Shown: piece by piece, positions 57,410 to 64,000 of the stretch
How positions within the stretch are numbered: the first letter of the stretch is position 1
How the letters are laid out: each line of letters opens with the position of its first letter
Source of the DNA: Methylomicrobium lacus LW14
GTDB taxonomy: Bacteria; Pseudomonadota; Gammaproteobacteria; Methylococcales; Methylomonadaceae
DNA: 64,000 nucleotides
Reading direction: 5' to 3'
Assembly: GCF_000527095.1 (NCBI RefSeq)
Contig: NZ_AZUN01000001.1
Location: 2,927,501-2,991,500 of the forward strand
Notes under the pieces: model-generated
Told to the model about the DNA's origin: nothing
Database searches by the model: none
What the model saw: the letters and a program-made list of their open reading frames with translations, nothing else
Program-made: the position numbers and the translations under genes

Positions 57410-58969
57410 GTGCAAAGTGAACACCGTGAAAACCCGATAAACCCGGACGCTTCAGCCCCACTCACCGGCAAGCAGCGACTGCTTGGCTATGCCTGGGGCG
57501 TCGTGACACCCTTAATCTGCACCGTGCTAGATTGGCCGCTACGGCATTGGTTGGGACCGGCCAGTATCTTGATGACCTATCTGCTCGGCGTATTTATGGT
57601 CGCCAGCCGTTACGGCCGAGGAGCTTCCATTGTCGCGTCATTACTCAGCGCACCGCTATTCGCGTTTTACTTTGCCAACCCCATTTTTTCGTTTGCGATC
57701 CATGATTTTGAAAACATGATTGGCTTGGCCGTCATGATCGTGGTGGCCAATGTCACCGGCGGCCTTCTCGAAAAAGCCCGGCTTCAGGCAGAATTAGCCA
57801 GGCAACGTGAAAACCGCGCCAGCGCCCTCTACCGCTTGAGCCGCGATCTGTCGGACGCGCAAGACCACGGGGCTGTCGCAGACATCGCAGTCAAACATAT
57901 TCACGCTGAATTCGACGTCGAGTCAATTCTATTAAACGTCGACAGCGAGAATCGTTTACAAACCCCGCCCGGTTCGCCATTGCCGATGCCTTCAAAAGGC
58001 ATCGACTTAACCGAGGCGCAACGCGTTTTTGAAAACCGAGAGGCCAAACAAGAAAACCATAGCGCGTATTACCCCCTCAAAGGCTCTCGCGCCTGGCAGG
58101 GACTTTTGATTATTCAAGCAACCCCGCCATTTCCCCGGCAAGCCCCAGAGCGAGCGGCTTTCCTCGATACCTTTTGTAACTTGATCGCCCAGACCCTGGA
58201 GCGTTTACAACTCGCCGCGCAGGCCGGAGAAGCGACGCTGCAAGCCGAAACCGAAGCCCTACGCAATGCGCTATTGACCTCCATCTCGCACGACTTACGC
58301 ACCCCATTGACACGCATCATCGGCGCGGCCAATGCACTGATCGAGAACGATGCCGAGTTTTCCAGTGCAGAGCGTCTGGAATGCAACCAACTCGTCTTGG
58401 ATGAAGCACAGCGCATGTCTGAATTAACCGGAAAACTGCTGGATATGGCCAGGCTCAACAGCGGCAAAATCACACTGCATCGGGATTGGAACGCGATCGA
58501 AGAAATCGTCGGCAGCGCCTTGCATCGTTTGGACAAGCGCCTAAAGGGCAGGCCGGTACGTACCGTGCTGCCGGACAACTTGCCGCTACTGTATATCGAT
58601 GCGGTCCTGATAGAGCAAGTACTGGTCAATCTGATCGAAAATGCGGTCAAGTACAGCCCGGAGGGTAGTCCGATCGACATCGGCGGGCAAGCTCAGGAGG
58701 GCTGCTGCCTTATAACCGTGGCCGATTACGGTCCAGGCATTGCGAAGGGCCAGGAAAGCAAAATTTTCGATAAATTTTATCGCGGCGTCGCCGAATCCGA
58801 TCAAAGCGGCGTCGGCCTGGGCTTGGCTTTATGCAAAGCGATTATCGAGGCTCACGGCGGCGTTATCCAAGCCGGCAATCGCCCCGGCAAAGGTGCGGAA
58901 TTTGTGCTTACGTTGCCGCTGCACGAGCCACCTCGGCTTACCGAGACTGAAGTCGGCGGGAGCTTGTGA
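57410..58969 (+). CDS. KdpD-like sensor histidine kinase lacking the N-terminal KdpD/Usp domains
   Basis: A 519-residue kinase. Four membrane helices of the KdpD-type DUF4118 region span about 28-125 (LLGYAWGVVTPLICTVLDW and LIGLAVMIV-type helices). A GAF-like segment follows (about 145-270), then a dimerisation helix with the phospho-acceptor His294 in TSISHDLRTPLTRIIG. The HATPase domain has NLIENAVKYSPEG, DYGPGI and GVGLGLALCKAI. E. coli KdpD has a further N-terminal part of roughly 400 residues with Usp and Walker motifs, which is absent here. The start is GTG at 57410 with GGGGAG in place. It is coupled to the response regulator by a one-base overlap. Confidence 0.9.
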   Translation: MQSEHRENPINPDASAPLTGKQRLLGYAWGVVTPLICTVLDWPLRHWLGPASILMTYLLGVFMVASRYGRGASIVASLLSAPLFAFYFANPIFSFAIHDFENMIGLAVMIVVANVTGGLLEKARLQAELARQRENRASALYRLSRDLSDAQDHGAVADIAVKHIHAEFDVESILLNVDSENRLQTPPGSPLPMPSKGIDLTEAQRVFENREAKQENHSAYYPLKGSRAWQGLLIIQATPPFPRQAPERAAFLDTFCNLIAQTLERLQLAAQAGEATLQAETEALRNALLTSISHDLRTPLTRIIGAANALIENDAEFSSAERLECNQLVLDEAQRMSELTGKLLDMARLNSGKITLHRDWNAIEEIVGSALHRLDKRLKGRPVRTVLPDNLPLLYIDAVLIEQVLVNLIENAVKYSPEGSPIDIGGQAQEGCCLITVADYGPGIAKGQESKIFDKFYRGVAESDQSGVGLGLALCKAIIEAHGGVIQAGNRPGKGAEFVLTLPLHEPPRLTETEVGGSL

Positions 58970-59685
58970 TGCCGGCTGAACAACTGATCCTTATCATCGA
59001 AGACGACATGCAAACCCGGCGCTTTCTGAAATCCAGCCTCCACCATCGTGGCTGGCGCACCGTGGAAGCAGACTGCGGTAAAACCGGCCTGGCGGTGCTG
59101 AACAGCGAAAATCCCGATTTGGTAATTCTCGATCTGGGATTGCCGGATATGGACGGCATCGCGGTAACCCGGCGCCTCAGGCAGTTATCCGATGTACCGA
59201 TTCTGATTTTGTCTGCACGCAGTCAGGAGCAAAATAAAATCATGGCGCTGGATGCCGGTGCAGACGACTACTTAACCAAACCCTTCGGCAGCGGCGAACT
59301 CCATGCGCGATTGCAAGCCTTGTTGCGCCGAGTCTCCAGAAGCTTCAGCACGATGGAAGTCTTTGAAACCGGACAGTTGAAAGTCGATCTGGTCCGGCGT
59401 AAGGTTTTTATAGCGAACAATGAAGTCCACATTACCCCGATCGAGTACCGCCTGCTCACGATATTGATACGTTATGCGGGAACGGTAGTCACGCATCGCC
59501 AATTGTTGCAGGAAGTGTGGGGAGCGCAACACATTCAAGATCAGCATTATTTACGCATCTATATGGGACAATTGCGTCACAAGCTGGAAATCAATCCGGC
59601 GCGGCCGCGTTATTTGTTGACCGAGGTTGGCGTAGGTTATAGGCTTTCGATCAATGAAGAAAACTCGATTGACACGTTCAATTGA
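58969..59685 (+). CDS. OmpR/KdpE-type response regulator
   Basis: A 238-residue two-component regulator. The receiver domain has the acidic EDD near residue 11, the phospho-acceptor D55 in VILDLGLPDMDG, the Thr/Ser switch in ILSARSQ and Lys in DYLTKPFGSGEL. The winged-helix DNA-binding domain ends RYLLTEVGVGYRL, as in KdpE. The ATG overlaps the TGA of the kinase by one base (TGATG), the usual coupling of cognate pairs. It likely controls kup and perhaps nhaD, since no kdpFABC is present. The target promoter is unknown. Confidence 0.92.
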   Translation: MPAEQLILIIEDDMQTRRFLKSSLHHRGWRTVEADCGKTGLAVLNSENPDLVILDLGLPDMDGIAVTRRLRQLSDVPILILSARSQEQNKIMALDAGADDYLTKPFGSGELHARLQALLRRVSRSFSTMEVFETGQLKVDLVRRKVFIANNEVHITPIEYRLLTILIRYAGTVVTHRQLLQEVWGAQHIQDQHYLRIYMGQLRHKLEINPARPRYLLTEVGVGYRLSINEENSIDTFN

Positions 59686-59708
59686 TCAACCCATCTGTAA
59701 GGTCATCC

Positions 59709-61574
59709 ATGAGTAAACATCAGCAGTTGTCTCGATTAACCTTTGGCGCAATCGGCGTCGTATTTGGCGATATCGGCACCAGCCCCTTATATGCGCTGAA
59801 GGAAGTCTTCCACAGCGGCATGCCGATCGATAAATTTCACGTGCTCGGTGTCTTGTCGCTGATCTTCTGGTCGTTGACGCTGGTCGTCACCCTTAAATAC
59901 GCGATTTTCATCATGCGCGCCGATAATAAGGGCGAAGGCGGCATCATGGCGCTGATGGCGCTGGCCCTGCACGGGTCCAGGGATAATCCGCAAAAAATGG
60001 CTTTTATCACCACCATCGGACTGCTCGGCGCCACGCTGTTTTACGGCGACAGCATCATTACCCCGGCCATTTCGGTGCTCAGCGCGGTCGAAGGCTTGCA
60101 AATTATTGCGCCGCCACTGGCTGCCTATGTGCTGCCGATCGCCATTACCGTGCTGGGCGGGCTGTTCATCATTCAAGCCAAGGGGACCGGCAATGTCGGC
60201 AGAATCTTTGCGCCGATCATGGTCTTCTGGTTCGGCTCGCTCGCGGTGATGGGCGTGGTGAACATGATTCATCACCCGGAGGTGTTGATGGCGGTTAACC
60301 CGTATTACGCGATCCATTTATTGTTCGAATTGGGCTGGGAGGGATTTGTGATCATGGGCGCGATCGTGCTCGCGATTACCGGCGCCGAAGCGCTGTATGC
60401 GGATATGGGCCACTTCGGTCTGAAGCCGATCCGTTACGCCTGGTTCGGATTCGTGTTTCCGGCGCTGCTGCTGAATTATTTCGGACAAGGCGCCTTGCTG
60501 ATCGACCGGCCCGACGCGATCCAAAACCCCTTTTATTTACTCGCCCCGAACTGGGCGCTGTATCCGCTGCTGATCCTGTCGACCATGGCGACCGTGATCG
60601 CCTCGCAAGCGGTGATTTCTGGCGCGTTTTCGGTGACGCGGCAGGCGATACAACTGGGATATTGCCCGCGCATGAACATATTACATACCTCGGATGACGA
60701 AAAGGGGCAGGTCTACATTCCCGCCGTCAACTGGCTGTTGATGGTTTCGGTGTTCATCCTGGTGCTGAGCTTTCAGTCTTCGTCCGCGCTGGCTTCGGCT
60801 TACGGCATCGCGGTGACCGGCACGATGATCGTCGATACCGTGCTGGCTTACATCATCATCCAGGCGCTCTGGCAATGGAGCAAGACGACCAGCACCGTTT
60901 TCTTATCATCATTTCTGGTGATCGATTTTCTGTTTCTTTCATCCAATAGCCTGAAAATCCCGACCGGCGGCTGGTTGCCGCTGGTGGTTGCCACCGTGCT
61001 GTTTCTGATCATCACGACCTGGATCAAGGGGCGTGCGCTGCTCCATGACTATTTGGAAGAAAAACATGTACTATTTGAGGAACTCGAAAAAGAACTGACC
61101 GAAAAGCTCGTGACCGTCGAAGGCACCGCGATTTATCTAGCCAGAACGTTGCACGGCGTTCCCCAGGTGCTGCTGCATAACCTCGAACACAATCACGCGC
61201 TGCATGAGCAGATCATCGTGCTGACCATCGTCACGACGGAAGCCCCCTTTGTTGACGAAGCGCACCGCGTCAAAATCAGAAAGTTTGGCCAAAACCGCGA
61301 ATTCTACCGGGTGAAACTGTATTACGGCTTCAAGCAAAACGCGGATGTGCGCCGGGCGATGGATTTGGTGAGACAGGAAGGACTGGTATTCGATCCGAAA
61401 AAAGCCTCTTTTTTCATCGGCAGCGAACGCGTCACGTTCCGTATGAGAAGCCCAATGCCTCCTTGGCGCAGAGGCTTGTTCCGCTTCTTATTCCATAACG
61501 CCTCGAGCCCGATCGAATTTTTCAAAATTCCGGTCGACCGCGTGGTCGAGCTCGGTATTCGTATCGAACTGTAG
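59709..61574 (+). CDS. kup: Low-affinity potassium transporter Kup
   Basis: A 621-residue K+ symporter of the Kup/HAK/KT family, almost the same length as E. coli Kup (622). The opening is LTFGAIGVVFGDIGTSPLYALKEVFH. A tight cluster of about 12 helices includes GDSIITPAISVLSAVEGL and ALYADMGHFGLKPIR, and a cytoplasmic C-terminal domain spans about 430-620. It imports K+ with H+. The ATG at 59709 is preferred over the in-frame TTG at 59682. It follows the regulator after 23 bases, completing the apparent nhaD-kdpD-kdpE-kup cluster. Confidence 0.95.
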   Translation: MSKHQQLSRLTFGAIGVVFGDIGTSPLYALKEVFHSGMPIDKFHVLGVLSLIFWSLTLVVTLKYAIFIMRADNKGEGGIMALMALALHGSRDNPQKMAFITTIGLLGATLFYGDSIITPAISVLSAVEGLQIIAPPLAAYVLPIAITVLGGLFIIQAKGTGNVGRIFAPIMVFWFGSLAVMGVVNMIHHPEVLMAVNPYYAIHLLFELGWEGFVIMGAIVLAITGAEALYADMGHFGLKPIRYAWFGFVFPALLLNYFGQGALLIDRPDAIQNPFYLLAPNWALYPLLILSTMATVIASQAVISGAFSVTRQAIQLGYCPRMNILHTSDDEKGQVYIPAVNWLLMVSVFILVLSFQSSSALASAYGIAVTGTMIVDTVLAYIIIQALWQWSKTTSTVFLSSFLVIDFLFLSSNSLKIPTGGWLPLVVATVLFLIITTWIKGRALLHDYLEEKHVLFEELEKELTEKLVTVEGTAIYLARTLHGVPQVLLHNLEHNHALHEQIIVLTIVTTEAPFVDEAHRVKIRKFGQNREFYRVKLYYGFKQNADVRRAMDLVRQEGLVFDPKKASFFIGSERVTFRMRSPMPPWRRGLFRFLFHNASSPIEFFKIPVDRVVELGIRIEL

Positions 61575-61661
61575 ATCACGTTGGACGGAGGCATGGCTAT
61601 ACTTGGGTTTTGTTGTTCAGTTTTACGTCAGGCATACCCCTCAGTATCAGGAAATAAACCC

Positions 61662-62119
61662 ATGCATCACAAAAGCCCCACGCGTTCTTGGCGTCCTGCT
61701 CGCCATACTGGGCATTGCGCTTGCCGCCGCCCCGGACTTATTCATGCAGGCGTACAGACGGGCAGTTGTATTTTTTAATCGCCGGGATGGGGTACCTTGC
61801 GACGGGGATCTTGCTTTATCGAGGGAGCCCGGCCACGGGTTCCGGTCAATGGTTTGGTGTTGCTCGGATACTTAGCATGAAGGAAGTCGGGCTGCAGTCA
61901 GGCCAACTTCTTTCGAAAGTGACTTTACCCACGATTATCGCGATGCTTGCGCTATTCGGCATGAGTCCCCATGGTTATACCTTGTCGCCGTCCGGCGAGC
62001 TACGGGATGCCAGCGTCTTTGTTTGGGTTTCGTTGGCCCCATTGTTTTGGGGTGGCGGATGGCTCTATGTGTTGAAGAGAGGCGTGAATGGATCGACCCG
62101 ATTCAGAACGCCCGCCTGA
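61662..62119 (+). pseudogene. Frameshifted relic of a PQQ-dependent glucose-dehydrogenase-type membrane domain
   Basis: A membrane fragment readable only by joining three frames. The ATG at 61662 has AGGAAA eight bases before it. A second frame gives VLGVLLAILGIALAAAPDLFMQ up to about 61750. A third gives GQLYFLIAGMGYLATGILLYR, KEVGLQSGQLLSKVTLPTII and the last helices to 62119. The layout (about four helices, with the KEVGL... segment) resembles the N-terminal membrane anchor of quinoprotein glucose/quinate dehydrogenases. No PQQ beta-propeller follows, so this is probably a decaying remnant. Sequencing errors could explain part of the frameshifts. Confidence 0.6.
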
Positions 62120-62230
62120 ACAGTGAGTTTTCAGGCCAATCAAATCCCCAATATTGATTGACGAAACTGCTGGAGGCTCCTGCCCTGCCTCTGCTAATCT
62201 GCCTTTTTATTTTTGCTATTGGAGAAGGCG

Positions 62231-62851
62231 ATGATGAGTCCCCCGGAGGCCGCTTCCGATCCCGTGCGCGAACGGCTGCTCAAAGCCGCTCTCGACAGTT
62301 TTCTATCCGACGACTACCACAAAGTCACGACCCGTATGATCGCCGAAAAGGCCGACGCGAACATCTCGATGATCCGTTACTACTTCGGCAATAAGGAGGG
62401 CTTGTACGAGGAGATGATCCGCGACACGATGGTCCCTCTGCTCGACGTGTTGGACGGACAAATGCTGCAATCGGTCAACGGCTTCGAAGACTTCCTCCTA
62501 ATGTATTACCAGACGATGTCGAAACGGCCAGAATTTCCGAAGTTGATCTTGAAAGTGCTGGCGCTCAACCAAGGCCCGGGCCGGCGCTTTATCCGGCAAT
62601 TATTGGAGCGCGGACGCACGCGCGGCGCCCGTAAGATGGAAGCGCTGAAATCCACCGGGCAAGTCATACCAGAATTAGATCCCGATATCGTGCGGATGGC
62701 CTTTGTCAGCCTGGCCATGATGCCGATGCTGCTGAAAGATATTTTCGAGGAGCAGATGGAGCGAAGCATGGACACCGCTTTCCTCGAACAATTGGCCGGA
62801 TTCAACGGCCGCCTATTTGCCGCCGGTTTGGCACAGGCAAAGACGGAGTAA
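62231..62851 (+). CDS. TetR/AcrR-family transcriptional regulator
   Basis: A 206-residue regulator. The N-terminal helix-turn-helix spans about 15-60 (RERLLKAALDSFLSDDYHKV and TTRMIAEKADANISMIRYYF), matching TetR with the typical xxxxYYxF end. The rest is a helical ligand-binding domain. GGAGAAGG precedes the ATG at 62231 (a second ATG is at 62234). Its stop is followed after 13 bases by the methyltransferase on the same strand, so the regulator may control that gene. The ligand is unknown. Confidence 0.88.
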   Translation: MMSPPEAASDPVRERLLKAALDSFLSDDYHKVTTRMIAEKADANISMIRYYFGNKEGLYEEMIRDTMVPLLDVLDGQMLQSVNGFEDFLLMYYQTMSKRPEFPKLILKVLALNQGPGRRFIRQLLERGRTRGARKMEALKSTGQVIPELDPDIVRMAFVSLAMMPMLLKDIFEEQMERSMDTAFLEQLAGFNGRLFAAGLAQAKTE

Positions 62852-62864
62852 CGGGAGGCTTATG

Positions 62865-63983
62865 ATGTCATTGCAAAAAAATGCAGGCGCGGTGCGCCGC
62901 TTTGCCAAATTGATCCAGTTTGCCGCCTGGCTACAGAACCTTCCGAATAAGATCACGCCCCCGCCCTTTCGCCTGATCCAAATCGGCTCGGCGTTTTGGC
63001 AGTCGCGCGCGCTGCATGCCGTGGTACGTTTGGACATCGCATCCGCGTTGGGGGATGAGACTCTCCCAGCCGACGTGATTGCAGCGCGTGTCTCGGCACA
63101 AGAAGACGCTATCTACCGACTGCTGCGTATGCTGGCGGCGATGGGGGTATTCGAGGAAGTGTCGCCTCGGGTATTCCGTAACAATGCGCTATCGGCCTAC
63201 CTACGTAAAGATCACCCCAAGAACGTCAGAGCCATGATCCTGATGCACAATTCGGTCGAGATGAACCGGCCTTGGTACGAGCACATGGAGCAAGGGATAC
63301 GCTGCGGGGAAGTCCCGTTCGAAATTGCGCACGGCTGCGAATTTTATGCCTATCTGGATGGCCACGCCGAGTTCGATGCGCTGTTCGCCTCTGCGATGGA
63401 CAGTGTGGCGGCATTGACAGGCGACAGTTTCGCCATCGACTTTGCCTGGGAACGATTCGACCGCATCATCGATGTGGGCGGCTCGAAGGGCAGTAAAGCC
63501 TTAGCCATATTGAAGCGGCATCCGCATCTCAACGCGATCGTGTTCGATCGGAATCAGGTCGTGCAAACGGCGGCAGGCTACTGGACCGGGAAAGCATCTC
63601 CCGACCTCCTTTCCCGCTTGACCTTCCAAGCCGGGGACATGCTCGAATCGGTTCCCGCCGCCAAAGACGGCAAGGACATCTACTTGTTGAGCGCCGTCCT
63701 GCACGGCATGGATGATCAAAACTGCATCAAGGTGCTGCGCAATCTGGCCACGGCAAGCGCGGGCACCGGCGCCCGCATGGCGCTGCTCGAATGGGTTGTT
63801 GCGGAATGGAAGACCGATTTTGCCAGTGCGGCTTTCGATATGCAGATGTTCATGAATACCCGGGGCAGGGAAAGAACGCTGCCGGAATGGCAAAACCTTT
63901 TCGAGCAATCCGGATTGGCGTTTGAGGAGGAGGTAGGCCTGCAATCGATCGGGAAGATGCTGGTGCTGAGGGCTAAGGATTAA
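62865..63983 (+). CDS. SAM-dependent O-methyltransferase-like protein
   Basis: A 372-residue methyltransferase resembling plant/bacterial small-molecule O-methyltransferases (hydroxyneurosporene or acetylserotonin type). An N-terminal winged-helix dimerisation domain covers about 35-110 (IASALGDETLPADVIAARVSAQEDAIYRLLRML). The SAM motif I is RIIDVGGSKGSKALAIL near residue 203, then VFDRNQVVQTA, GDMLESVP and the motif LLSAVLHGMDD, where a catalytic His lies. The substrate is unknown. The ATG at 62865 is six bases after GGAGG. A second ATG is at 62862. It is downstream of the TetR gene, likely its target. Confidence 0.83.
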   Translation: MSLQKNAGAVRRFAKLIQFAAWLQNLPNKITPPPFRLIQIGSAFWQSRALHAVVRLDIASALGDETLPADVIAARVSAQEDAIYRLLRMLAAMGVFEEVSPRVFRNNALSAYLRKDHPKNVRAMILMHNSVEMNRPWYEHMEQGIRCGEVPFEIAHGCEFYAYLDGHAEFDALFASAMDSVAALTGDSFAIDFAWERFDRIIDVGGSKGSKALAILKRHPHLNAIVFDRNQVVQTAAGYWTGKASPDLLSRLTFQAGDMLESVPAAKDGKDIYLLSAVLHGMDDQNCIKVLRNLATASAGTGARMALLEWVVAEWKTDFASAAFDMQMFMNTRGRERTLPEWQNLFEQSGLAFEEEVGLQSIGKMLVLRAKD

Positions 63984-64000
63984 GACGCAACCGGGCTGGA

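Overview
The window reads as a stretch of a gammaproteobacterial chromosome around the replication origin. The canonical order mnmE-yidC-yidD-rnpA-rpmH (minus strand) facing dnaA-dnaN-recF-gyrB (plus strand) spans 45.3-55.7 kb. A complete oxidative pentose phosphate set (gnd, zwf, pgl), a KDPG aldolase, GspA/GspB, ErpA and outer-membrane porins fit a free-living gammaproteobacterium. The gene mix suggests a methanotroph or methylotroph of the Methylococcales, but no methane or methanol oxidation gene is present, so that placement is inference.

Layout. 0-6.5 kb: 5' end of tyrS, an M23 peptidase, erpA, argC, then a plus-strand run of quinone oxidoreductase, sulfurtransferase, methyltransferase and ribA. 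6.5-7.4 kb: no recognisable gene. 7.4-17 kb: an EEP-family hydrolase, an M20 amidohydrolase, an AlkB-like dioxygenase with no normal start codon, divergent amrB/amrS, a Tat-signal PLP decarboxylase-like protein, and a 1012-residue secreted delta-60/TSP3/FG-GAP repeat protein. 17-22 kb: a membrane protein and gnd-zwf-pgl, with palindromes between gnd and zwf and a strong terminator after pgl. 22-25 kb: a four-helix membrane protein, an FMN-binding protein and a porin, possibly one iron-responsive redox module. 25-34.7 kb: gspA-gspB, an MFS transporter, eda, gltA, a SemiSWEET, and an uncharacterised overlapping pair made of a membrane coiled-coil protein and a possible SPFH-like coiled-coil protein. 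35-36.7 kb: an OprP-like porin behind a tandem Pho box. 36.9-43.6 kb: the Anbu proteasome-homologue locus, with Anbu divergent from transglutaminase/DUF2126, circularly permuted ATP-grasp and alpha-E genes. 43.9-45.2 kb: an orphan secreted protein and amrA.

After the origin block, 55.9-61.6 kb encodes an NhaD-like Na+/H+ antiporter, a KdpD-like kinase without its N-terminal KdpD/Usp part, a KdpE-like regulator and the Kup potassium transporter, an apparent cation-homeostasis operon. The window ends with a frameshifted relic of a PQQ glucose-dehydrogenase-type membrane domain, a TetR regulator and an O-methyltransferase-like gene.

The strongest leads are the Anbu locus, the unexplained pair at 32.1-34.7 kb, the FMN/four-helix/porin module, the Pho-box promoter, two parS-like palindromes between recF and gyrB, and a decayed GxxExxY-type element lodged between dnaA and dnaN. 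No tRNA, rRNA, CRISPR array or intact insertion sequence was seen.
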